From the NCBI GenBank assembly GCA_030592655.1, contig JAUVIQ010000074.1, positions 1 to 12,445 on the forward strand: 12,445 nucleotides of DNA, in the 5' to 3' direction. Within the stretch, counting starts at the first letter, position 1. Each line of letters starts with the position of its first letter. The DNA is from Planctomycetales bacterium. Lineage in GTDB: Bacteria > Planctomycetota > Phycisphaerae > SM23-33. This document shows, one piece after another, positions 1-6,894 of the stretch. Position numbers and translations under genes: made by a program. The notes under the pieces were generated by a model. It had not been told where the DNA came from, searched no databases, and saw only the letters and a program-made list of their open reading frames with translations.

Positions 1-2
1 AA

Positions 3-956
3 CAGGACGTAAAAAGGTCAACCGCCGGAGCGACAGCGCTGATCGAGGCGCTGCGGATACCGCACTGGACGAAGAACATCTTTGTCCTGGCGGCATTGCC
101 TTTCAGCGGTAAATGGACCGATTGGGCAATGGCGGCGGGGGCGTTTGCGTCCTTTTGCCTGCTGAGCAGCGCGATTTACCTGATAAACGACATCGCCGAC
201 CGTCGCAGCGACCGTACACACCCGGTCAAGAAGGACAGGCCTGTCGCATCGGGGCGATTGTCGCCGGTAGCGGCAGCCATCGCGGCGGTGGTCCTGCTGG
301 CGGGGGGGGCGGGAATCGTCACGCACCTTTGCCGCACATTATATCAACCCGAAATGCCCCTGGCGGGAATGGGGCTTGGGGTCTGGGCCGGCGCGTACGT
401 GCTGATTAACCTCGCCTATAACCTTGGTCTGAAGGGCAGGCCTATACTCGACGTTATTATCGTGGCGATGGGGTTCGTACTCCGCGCCATGGCCGGAGCG
501 GCCGCCATAGCCGTGATCATCAGTCCCTGGCTGGTGGTCTGCACGTTCATGTTGTGTCTGTTCATCGCACTGGCCAAGCGACGCAACGAGATTATCGCCC
601 TGGGAGAATCGGCTGGAGATACCCGCCGGGTCCACGGATTTTACACCCCGGCCAATCTCGACCATATGCTGTCCGTTTCGGCTGGTCTGGCGATTCTGAC
701 TTACAGTCTGTACTGCCTGGCGCCGGCTACGGTTGAGCGTATCGGTTCGTCGCATCTTATCTGGACTATTCCGCTGGTGGTTTATGGTATGTTCCGTTAC
801 TACTGCCTGACGTTGTCGGCTGGCGGTGGCGATCCGGTGCGAGTGCTACTTCGGGATAAGGTTCTCTGGCTGGTCGGAGCGGTGTGGCTTGGGTGCGTGA
901 TTGTGGTTCTGCGATGGGGCGCCGGTGATGCGGTGCGCGGGCTGTTGTTGCGGTGA
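3..956 (+). CDS. UbiA-family prenyltransferase, decaprenyl-phosphate phosphoribosyltransferase-like (5' end outside window)
   Basis: Integral membrane prenyltransferase, most like the UbiA branch that moves a 5-phosphoribosyl group from PRPP to a polyprenyl phosphate. The frame is open from base 3 and no good start is visible. The only early candidate, TTG at 96, would cut off the conserved N-terminal LRIPHWTKNIFVLAALPF segment, so I treat the 5' end as missing; 317 codons are present. Counting from base 3, the first Asp-rich motif NDIADRRSD is at residues 62-70, followed by HPVKKDRPVASG. The second conserved block, with LILD-like spacing (PILDVIIVAMGFVLRAMAG), is near 147-165, and SPWLVVC and AKRRNEI follow. 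Several hydrophobic helices alternate with these loops. This motif set matches the DPPR-synthase branch better than UbiA or chlorophyll synthase. It points to a lipid-linked pentose donor for a surface polymer. The gene converges on the minus-strand lipoprotein gene. A G8 run near 302-309 stays in frame. The family is secure; the exact substrate is inferred. Confidence 0.85.
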   Translation, partial: QDVKRSTAGATALIEALRIPHWTKNIFVLAALPFSGKWTDWAMAAGAFASFCLLSSAIYLINDIADRRSDRTHPVKKDRPVASGRLSPVAAAIAAVVLLAGGAGIVTHLCRTLYQPEMPLAGMGLGVWAGAYVLINLAYNLGLKGRPILDVIIVAMGFVLRAMAGAAAIAVIISPWLVVCTFMLCLFIALAKRRNEIIALGESAGDTRRVHGFYTPANLDHMLSVSAGLAILTYSLYCLAPATVERIGSSHLIWTIPLVVYGMFRYYCLTLSAGGGDPVRVLLRDKVLWLVGAVWLGCVIVVLRWGAGDAVRGLLLR

Positions 957-967
957 GTCTGCTTAGG

Positions 968-1204
968 GAATATTGAATATTGAACAGAGAATGTCGAATT
1001 TTGAAGTAAAAAGAAGAAAAGGAAGGATAGCGGGATTACGGGGATTATTGGATTACAGGGATTTGGGGTTTGCTAAAAGAAACAAAAGAAAAAGATGAGG
1101 CAGACAGCGTAACAGGGAGCGTAATATTTTTTCTGGGCATGGGTCTCTCTTTCTTTTTTCTGTTACTTCGAAATTCGACATTCTCTGTTCAATATTCAAT
1201 ATTC
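968..1204. repeat. 42-bp near-perfect inverted repeat pair around a 153-base centre
   Basis: Bases 968-1009 (beginning GAATATTGAATATTGAACAG) and the reverse complement of 1163-1204 agree at 41 of 42 positions; the one difference is T at 1002 against C. Just inside the arms, purine-rich sequence (about 1010-1028) faces pyrimidine-rich sequence (about 1145-1160), so pairing could extend imperfectly. The element fills the gap between the converging UbiA and lipoprotein genes. No transposase and no clear target-site duplication are seen. The loop is too long for an ordinary intrinsic terminator, though the arms could still pair in either transcript. It resembles dispersed intergenic repeats recalled from Planctomycetota-type genomes; that link is from memory, not from a search. 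Confidence 0.85.
1032..1068 (+). repeat. G-rich degenerate tandem repeat (G2-4 ATTA units)
   Basis: Inside the inverted-repeat pair, successive units read gggatta, ggggatta, ggatta, gggattt, gggg with 0-2 base spacers. Four runs of at least three G (1032-1034, 1040-1043, 1058-1060, 1065-1068) could in principle form a quadruplex with one long loop. It lies in non-coding DNA and I see no gene here. Confidence 0.5.
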
Positions 1205-1231
1205 ATTTTTTATCTGTTTCTCACCGGGGCG

Positions 1232-1262
1232 TTTTGGTCATTTCTTCACAGACTTTTTCGGC
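1232..1262. repeat. Short direct repeat, copy A, at the 3' end of the lipoprotein gene
   Basis: The 17 bases TTTTGGTCATTTCTTCA (1232-1248) recur exactly at 2603-2619, and a looser match continues for about 15-20 bases on the gene side of both copies. On the minus strand, copy A holds the stop of the lipoprotein gene read in one frame. Copy B encodes the C-terminal EEMTKK of the upstream gene in another frame. Confidence 0.6.
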
Positions 1263-2584
1263 TCGCTGGTCGGCCAGACCCACCCGTAGTGCGCGCCTAC
1301 CAAATCGAACAGCAGCACGTCTTCGCCGGCCACCAGGGCCAGGTAGCAGCCGTGGTAGTGGAAATGCAGGCCGCCAAAGACCCCATGCCCGTGTTCGGCC
1401 CAGGCGCTGCGGCGAACGGCCAGGAGCTTCTCGCCCTCCTTGATCGTTTCCACCACCCATTCGTGGCGGGTGCGTATGGCGATCAGGCGACCTTTCGGAC
1501 TGACCGCAGCATTCCAACCGGTTTGCATGGGCCGCTCTGTCAGGATGCGCCCGCTCGGCAGGACGATGTGGCGGAGGTACGGCTTCCCCTCTGGCCCGAT
1601 CTGAGCAATCACCACGACCCGTGCGGTACCTGCCGGGCTGGACAGGATACGACCATCAATCGTCGCGACAAGCCCGCCGTCGGCAATCCGCAGCACCTCG
1701 GTAGTCTGGCCTTTCCCGACCGGTCGGAGCACGAATCGCCGATCGCCCGTAAGCAGAAAGTTGACACGGCGGATCGGTTTCGACCATGCCAACTCACCGC
1801 TGCGCAGGTTCACAACCTCGACCCGGCCCGGCCTGACGACAATTGTCGGCCGCGGCCCCCGGTATGCGGCGGCCTTGTATGCCATCACTGGAGAAGGGGG
1901 AGTGTGGAGGACGAGATATTCGGTCTTCGGCCCGAACACAAGCCGACCCAGTGCCCGCTTTATAGACCGGCGGAAAACCTCTCGCCCTTTAGGGATGTCC
2001 CAGACACGCAGGACATGGTCGGCGTCCTGCCAGGCCATCAGCCGGCCTGAGTCGCTGAAGGTGCGCACGGCGTTAGGCGGAAAGCCCTCGGGAAGCCGCC
2101 CTATGAGTTGGCCGAGGGGCAAGCGCCACACCGTCCCGTCGGTCCGGATGAACTGACCGGCGCCGCCGAACTCGGCCACCACCAGCCGCCCGCGCTTAAG
2201 GCAAAATATCTCCCGGGCGGTGTCATGCGAGTCGAACTCGAAGACCCGTGCGCATCGCCCGTCTTCTTCGATGAGCAGCCGTCCCGCCCATTCGGCGACC
2301 TTGCCCCGGCCCGTGGTCTTCCATACGGTCCGGCCGGTCCGCGCGTTGATTACCTGGACATCCCGGCCGATCTGAATGGCAACGAGCTCCCCAATGAAAC
2401 CCAGGACATTGACCACTCCCTTCCGGCTCGTCAGGTGTCGAACGTGCAAGGACCTGGCGGCGGAAAAGGACACCTCATAGGCACACCCGCCGACCAGACA
2501 GGCCGTAAGGGTAACCATTACCAGCCCACAGGCAGCCCGGCTCATTCTCTGTAACTTTGTCCTGTTAATAGTTCGTAATCGCAT
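1238..2584 (-). CDS. Lipoprotein with WD40/PQQ-like beta-propeller body, function unknown
   Basis: A 448-residue predicted envelope lipoprotein. A basic N-terminus and hydrophobic stretch (residues about 18-33) lead to the lipobox LVGGC, with Cys at 34 as the likely lipidation site. The body is almost all beta-strand-like blocks in the rhythm of a beta-propeller: VQVINARTGRTVWKT (76-90), TVWRLPLGQ (151-159), VLRVWDIPKGREV (191-203) and VEVVNLRSGELAWSK further on, as in WD40- or PQQ-like repeats. No enzymatic motif is recognised. The start at 2584 is favoured because AGGGGG lies nine bases before it and overlaps the TAG stop of the upstream gene 13 bases away, which suggests translational coupling. 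An internal ATG at 2545 would give a more usual 20-residue signal but has a weaker ribosome site. A role in display or scaffolding is only inferred. Confidence 0.75.
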   Translation of the reverse strand: MRLRTINRTKLQRMSRAACGLVMVTLTACLVGGCAYEVSFSAARSLHVRHLTSRKGVVNVLGFIGELVAIQIGRDVQVINARTGRTVWKTTGRGKVAEWAGRLLIEEDGRCARVFEFDSHDTAREIFCLKRGRLVVAEFGGAGQFIRTDGTVWRLPLGQLIGRLPEGFPPNAVRTFSDSGRLMAWQDADHVLRVWDIPKGREVFRRSIKRALGRLVFGPKTEYLVLHTPPSPVMAYKAAAYRGPRPTIVVRPGRVEVVNLRSGELAWSKPIRRVNFLLTGDRRFVLRPVGKGQTTEVLRIADGGLVATIDGRILSSPAGTARVVVIAQIGPEGKPYLRHIVLPSGRILTERPMQTGWNAAVSPKGRLIAIRTRHEWVVETIKEGEKLLAVRRSAWAEHGHGVFGGLHFHYHGCYLALVAGEDVLLFDLVGAHYGWVWPTSEPKKSVKK

Positions 2585-2597
2585 GAAAGGCTGCCCC

Positions 2598-5294
2598 CTA
2601 TTTTTTGGTCATTTCTTCATAAACTTTTCCTGCTTCGCGGATCAGCGACGTTCGCCATGTCTCAAGTTGCTCCGGTGATACCGCCGTCGCGCGCATCAGC
2701 CGGGCGTCGTATCTCGGCGGCTTGGCGTCGGTGGTAATGCGAATTTCCGTCAGTACCTTCTCCAGCGGCGAGGCGTCTTTGGATTTCTTTTTCGCTTTTC
2801 TGACGAGCGCTTCGCATCGGCAGGCGAGGTCGTAGTCCGCGACGCTCTGGCGGAACTTCAACAATCCCAGCGTAGGCTCGAAGTTACCTTTGCGTGCGGG
2901 CAGCAGCAGGCTTTGCGGGCGGAACAAAAACGCGTTGAACAGGGGCCTGTAATCGAATATTCTGCCGATGTATGCCCCGTCAGCGCCGATGCCCCAACAG
3001 TAGAAACCGCCGGTGTACACGTCGGGGTAGCGCATTCGAATCGCGAAGATTTTTCCCCTGCCTATTTTTTTGAAAGTTTCACCGATACCGCCCAGGTCTT
3101 TGTGGTTCGGTGTGCAGATGAGCGTCTTCAGCGCCGAGAACAGTTGTGCCCGTTTTCCCGTTTCCATAGCGCTGAGGCACGATGCCGGCGTGCTGATTGC
3201 CGGATCGCCCCCCTTGGCCCGGCGCACCGCCGAAGCCCTCTTGGCAACTTCCGAGAGCGTTTTGTCATCCCGTCCGTGCCCGCAGTACAGCGAGTAATCG
3301 GTCAGTTTGTTTTTTCCCGCGATGTCATTGCACATCCTGACCGTGTCACGGGTCTTGTTGACGTAGCGTGCGGTTCCGGGCTGGACCCGATGGAAACGCA
3401 ACATCCTGTGAACGTTGCTGAGATTGACGAGCATCCTGCCGGGGCGATCCGGGCGCGGATATTTCTGAAGGTTATTAATCATCGGAGTCGGTTGGAGTTT
3501 GAGAGTGCGCGACATTATCGGGCCGCTGACCATCGTGGCATTGATGCCTGCGTCGTACAGGCGGGTAAGTATGTCCTTAGTCGCCCTGTTCCGATGCTGG
3601 ACGGGCAGGATATGTGCCAGCGAGTAATACGCCTCCAGGCAGTCGCCGGTGCTCATAACGGCGAAAGTCCGCTCCCGTTCGGGTCGCCCCATGCCTATAT
3701 TGACGACCTCGAGTTCGACCGGAACCCGCGTCTCGGCCCGGTCGAGCGTAATGCGGACAGTTCCTTTATAGACGCCTGTTCGTGTTCGCCCGGCGACTTT
3801 AGCGTGCAGGATAAACCAATATACGCCGCCGGCGCTTACGTTACGGAAGTTCCGTACCGGGAGGAACGGTTGATAATGCACGCAGGCGTTTTTGACAACC
3901 GGCATCGTATTGAGGGCGTAGAGTTCCCATCCGCTCTGCGGGATGACGGGTTTCCCGGAATCACGCAGGGTGTCGATGCTGATGTTGAGCATTTTACCGT
4001 CCTTACACGGTACTACCGCCAGAGCCGCTGTCGTCATAGAACCGGCGGCAACTGTCAGTTTGAGAACACCGGCGCGATGTTCGGCTGCGGGAACATGGTC
4101 GCGGTTGAACCAATCTTTGCCGGGCGTGGCAAAGACGATGCATCCGCCCCCGGTCTCTTTCGGCGTCGGCGCTACGTTGCAGCGGAGGTGGTGTTGGGTG
4201 GCCAGAACGAATTGCCTGCGGTAACGCAGGAGGTCCTGCTCCAGTTGTTTGACGTAAGCGCCGGCGGCGTTGCGGGCTTTTCGGGGCGCTATGATTACCG
4301 CCGCCAATTGGCAATTGAGCAGTTCGAGCCGGTTTTTATCGGCCTTCAGCGAGCATTCAACACCGGAGACAACAGCCGGGACGAAGGACTTGCCGAACCA
4401 TTGAGTCGTCCATGGCTGGTCTTTCCCGCGCAGCAACCCGTCGGGCGAAAGCATCTGCTTCGGCGAAAACCGACGACGAAGGACAGACTTTCGGTTCATT
4501 TTGACTGCGTACTCTGCCGGCGAAGAAAAATTACGAGCGTAATGCGTCATCCACACCCATGCCGTAGATTGCCCCTCACTGCGCAAAGTAACAGTCTCCC
4601 GTTGCTTGTAACTTAGCCTGCGCCCGGAAAAATCGCCCAGAAGCGGATCGGGGTAACGATTAGCATAGGAGAATATCTCGTTGCTCCCGCTCCACGCGAT
4701 GGAAGTACCCTCGGTACCGGCCGGTTCAAAACCTGGCCAGAGCACCTGATTCGGCGGACCGAAGTCGAGCAATATCGCTCCGGTCGGCGGGTCGGCGGGA
4801 GCAACCAGTCGGACGTTATCGACAACGACCGGATGCTTACCCGTATTGTGCAACTCGATAACGAGCGGTTTTTCAGGCCAGGCGCCGCGATACGTCCGAG
4901 ACACCAGTCCCAGAGGTACAGCGAGCGTGTCTTTCCCCGGTGAGACATATCCCCGACGTGAAAGGGTTTTTCCGAACGACACATTGAGCGAAGCCATTAC
5001 AGGCTGGACCTCGAATGTGTCGATCTTCAACCATCCTACTTTATCTATTGCCCCTGCGGGAACCTGAATCGTAACTTTTGCACCGGGCGACAATTGCAAT
5101 GCCCCTGCGCCTTCGGTAACGGCGTCGGCGCCCTTCTCTGGCGAGACTTTCCCGGAGGTTTTCAGGCTTTCGGGTTTCTCGAACCCTTCGAGCAGCACCT
5201 CACCGGCATGGGCCGATACAGAGACCGAAACCGTCAGGAAAACCACCAAAAGGGAAATCAGCACGTTCGGAGAGGATGTCTTTCCGATATCCAT
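2598..5294 (-). CDS. Secreted GH123/DUF4091-like protein with N-terminal carbohydrate-binding-like regions
   Basis: An 898-residue exported protein. The start at 5294 is chosen because GAGGTG lies five bases before it; an in-frame ATG at 5309 would place that site inside the gene. A signal peptide (residues about 11-30, hydrophobic, ending SAHA) is followed by two beta-rich, galactose-binding-like regions, about 33-165 and 175-310, the second opening with ILLDFGPPNQVLWPGF. Around 455-535 there is a beta-sandwich linker with GVYKGTVRI (507-515), typical of GH123/DUF4091 proteins, where it precedes the barrel. Barrel-like features follow: GGFYCWGIGADGAY (762-775) and LKFRQSVADYDL (812-823), resembling the family's terminal 'R-x-G-x-x-D-Y' element. 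Where active members carry an Asp-Glu pair, this one reads LYCGHGRDD (670-677), so activity is doubtful. Family assignment is moderate and from memory of motifs. It is first in a two-gene operon with the lipoprotein. Confidence 0.7.
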   Translation of the reverse strand: MDIGKTSSPNVLISLLVVFLTVSVSVSAHAGEVLLEGFEKPESLKTSGKVSPEKGADAVTEGAGALQLSPGAKVTIQVPAGAIDKVGWLKIDTFEVQPVMASLNVSFGKTLSRRGYVSPGKDTLAVPLGLVSRTYRGAWPEKPLVIELHNTGKHPVVVDNVRLVAPADPPTGAILLDFGPPNQVLWPGFEPAGTEGTSIAWSGSNEIFSYANRYPDPLLGDFSGRRLSYKQRETVTLRSEGQSTAWVWMTHYARNFSSPAEYAVKMNRKSVLRRRFSPKQMLSPDGLLRGKDQPWTTQWFGKSFVPAVVSGVECSLKADKNRLELLNCQLAAVIIAPRKARNAAGAYVKQLEQDLLRYRRQFVLATQHHLRCNVAPTPKETGGGCIVFATPGKDWFNRDHVPAAEHRAGVLKLTVAAGSMTTAALAVVPCKDGKMLNISIDTLRDSGKPVIPQSGWELYALNTMPVVKNACVHYQPFLPVRNFRNVSAGGVYWFILHAKVAGRTRTGVYKGTVRITLDRAETRVPVELEVVNIGMGRPERERTFAVMSTGDCLEAYYSLAHILPVQHRNRATKDILTRLYDAGINATMVSGPIMSRTLKLQPTPMINNLQKYPRPDRPGRMLVNLSNVHRMLRFHRVQPGTARYVNKTRDTVRMCNDIAGKNKLTDYSLYCGHGRDDKTLSEVAKRASAVRRAKGGDPAISTPASCLSAMETGKRAQLFSALKTLICTPNHKDLGGIGETFKKIGRGKIFAIRMRYPDVYTGGFYCWGIGADGAYIGRIFDYRPLFNAFLFRPQSLLLPARKGNFEPTLGLLKFRQSVADYDLACRCEALVRKAKKKSKDASPLEKVLTEIRITTDAKPPRYDARLMRATAVSPEQLETWRTSLIREAGKVYEEMTKK
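2603..2637. repeat. Short direct repeat, copy B, at the 3' end of the GH123-like gene
   Basis: This is the second copy of the 17-base exact match TTTTGGTCATTTCTTCA (2603-2619), with weaker similarity continuing towards 2637. On the minus strand it encodes the last residues, KVYEEMTKK, of the GH123-like protein. The matching frame at copy A would read KVCEEMTK, but the lipoprotein gene there uses a different frame. Confidence 0.6.
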
Positions 5295-5324
5295 TATCAC
5301 ACCTCGCATTTAGCGTTCCACGTA

Positions 5325-5389
5325 GTGGTACGTAGTGCGTCACGTAGTGATGCTACGCATAGCATCACTACGTGACGCACAATCACCAC
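5325..5389. repeat. Large hairpin with perfect 21-bp stem in a divergent intergenic region
   Basis: Bases 5335-5355 (starting GTGCGTCACGTAGTG) pair perfectly with 5360-5380 around the 4-base loop CGCA. An outer 5-bp stem (GTGGT at 5325-5329 with ACCAC at 5385-5389) flanks an internal loop. The heptamer CGTAGTG occurs three times directly (5321-5327, 5331-5337, 5343-5349) and once inverted (5366-5372), at spacings of 10-12 bases near one helical turn. It lies about 40-85 bases upstream of the GH123-like start and about 160 upstream of the TPR gene. It could be an operator, a REP/MITE-like element or a structured leader. Because the genes diverge, it is not a terminator for either. Confidence 0.85.
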
Positions 5390-5529
5390 ACTATTCTTTT
5401 AACCCCGCAGATCAAATAAATGTTCCGCTGATTTCGTAAACGGTTACATCACGGCAAAATTCGCACTGGTTCTCGGTATGACATTAAAATACCACGAAAA
5501 AGATTAAGGCTCAAGGGGCGCGTTTGTCG

Positions 5530-5551
5530 TATAATAATGCAGGAGAATGAC
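5530..5551 (+). promoter_or_regulatory. Shine-Dalgarno, and a possible -10 box, ahead of the TPR gene
   Basis: AGGAG at 5541-5545, six bases before ATG 5552, decides the start of the TPR gene in favour of 5552 over the in-frame ATG at 5537, which would overlap it. A perfect TATAAT stands at 5530-5535, but I see no convincing -35 at 16-18 bases. Initiation from it would leave only about a 10-base leader that barely includes the ribosome site. The -10 reading is therefore weak and the ribosome site is strong. Confidence 0.4.
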
Positions 5552-6727
5552 ATGGTATCTACATGGAAGAGGCTGATCCCGGTATCTGTTGTTGCGATTG
5601 CGTTATGTCCTGTCCTTCTTTGCGCCCAGTCTCGAAGTCGATACAAATGGAAAACGCCGGGTGTCGGCGGTATCAGTACGATAGGGGGGGATTTTTCGAC
5701 TTATTCTTCCGGTATTGGCGGGCTGAGGAGGCCTGGCGCTGGCGCGCCGACAGGTATATTGAAAAGTTCCCTTGTGAGTAATTACAATCTCCGCCGCGGT
5801 GGCGCTGCCAAGGCAGGCGTTCTCGGAACCGCTCTTCCTAAACCCTCCGGTAGTTTAAAGGGTCAGTCCTACGGCAGCACAAAGATTAAACTGACCACGC
5901 CGCTGGAGACGGGTTTGCCCAAAACGACAGTGGACATAAAGCGCGTTACCACGACCTCCGGCGCACGGTCTGATCTTTTGACCAAAACCCGACAACCCAC
6001 AACTTCGAGTACGACAAAGCCAAAAAAGACCAAACTGATTTCCTCATTTGTACCGTCCGAACCAAGCCGGTATCAAAAATACATGAAACAGGGCGACCAG
6101 GCCTTTCGGGCGGAGCGATTCATCGAATCGGCTGAAACCTTCGATATTGCAATCGCTATGGGACGGTATTTACCGGAAAGCCACCTCAGTCTGGTCCACT
6201 CATATTTCGCCCTGGGACGTTACTACTCGGCTGCATATCACCTGCGTCGGACCTTGAAGTATTTTCCTGATCTGCCCATGGTGTCTCTGCGCGTTCGCAT
6301 GTTCTATGGTCAGCCTGAAACATTCGTCGCCCACGTGGATAAATTACGCCAGGAGATCAGGAAATCCCCTGAAGCGGACCTGCTTTTACTGTTTGGGTAC
6401 GTTCGTTATTTCGACGGCGCCGAAGCCGATGCCGCAAAGGTGCTCCGACGCGCCTGGACCGCCGGAAAAGACAATCAGGCGACGACCAAAGCAATTGAAA
6501 TTTTCTGGTCCGGTATGGTTGCTGCCGGTAAGGTAGAGGGTTCTTTGGGAGGAACCACAACACAACCGTCCCGTTCCGCCCCGGTCGGTCGGGACAAACC
6601 GGCAGGTAAGTATTTGGTTTCGCCGTTTCCGGCGACTCGTCAACCAACTACCGCCCCCGCCGTTAAAAATGCGAAAAAACGTACAGAAAACAAGAAATCC
6701 CCGGAAAAAAGGCAGGATAAAAAATAA
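5552..6727 (+). CDS. Secreted tetratricopeptide-repeat protein with low-complexity flanks
   Basis: A 391-residue predicted exported protein. Residues 5-25 form a hydrophobic signal (LIPVSVVAIALCPVLLC) with probable cleavage near CAQ-S. The residue before Cys24 is Leu, so it is not a standard lipobox. Residues 30-170 are Gly/Ser/Thr/Lys-rich and probably disordered. Two TPR-like helical hairpins follow: YMKQGDQAFRAERFIESAE onward (177-209) and SHLSLVHSYFALGRYYSAAY onward (210-242). A further partial one lies near 274-308 (FGYVRYFDGAEADAAKVLRR). The C-terminus (about 340-391) is Pro/Thr- then Lys/Arg-rich. TPRs bind protein partners, so an envelope adaptor role is plausible, but no partner is evident. 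It diverges from the GH123-like operon. The 167 bases after its stop hold no gene. A weak GGGCG/CGCCC hairpin there (6789-6793 with 6805-6809) lacks a following T run and is not called a terminator. Confidence 0.75.
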   Translation: MVSTWKRLIPVSVVAIALCPVLLCAQSRSRYKWKTPGVGGISTIGGDFSTYSSGIGGLRRPGAGAPTGILKSSLVSNYNLRRGGAAKAGVLGTALPKPSGSLKGQSYGSTKIKLTTPLETGLPKTTVDIKRVTTTSGARSDLLTKTRQPTTSSTTKPKKTKLISSFVPSEPSRYQKYMKQGDQAFRAERFIESAETFDIAIAMGRYLPESHLSLVHSYFALGRYYSAAYHLRRTLKYFPDLPMVSLRVRMFYGQPETFVAHVDKLRQEIRKSPEADLLLLFGYVRYFDGAEADAAKVLRRAWTAGKDNQATTKAIEIFWSGMVAAGKVEGSLGGTTTQPSRSAPVGRDKPAGKYLVSPFPATRQPTTAPAVKNAKKRTENKKSPEKRQDKK

Positions 6728-6894
6728 CCTGTAAAAAAAACCGAAGCGATTCTCTTCCATATCACCGGGATAAGGTTTTCCGAAAGTCGGGCGAGAAAAA
6801 AGAACGCCCCTGAAACATACCGGTGCGCTCTGCGTTACACTATTAAAGGTGATTTACCGGCAGTCCGATAAGTCTAACTGCATCAAGGGTATAG

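Noticed and set aside
302..309. G8 run in the UbiA gene as a phase-variation tract
   Set aside because: The reading frame is intact through it and it encodes Ala-Gly-Gly-Ala in a membrane helix; one sequence gives no sign of length variation.
1070..2050. Plus-strand open frame of 326 codons starting in the inverted-repeat region
   Set aside because: Its first part translates the repeat (RNSTFSVQYSIF) and the rest is antisense to the lipoprotein gene; no domain or ribosome site supports it.
2913..4616. Long plus-strand open frame (567 codons) opposite the GH123-like gene
   Set aside because: Antisense shadow. The minus strand has a signal peptide, a strong ribosome site and recognisable motifs; the plus-strand translation has none.
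6789..6809. GGGCG/CGCCC hairpin after the TPR gene as a terminator
   Set aside because: Only a 5-bp stem with an 11-base loop and no following T run.
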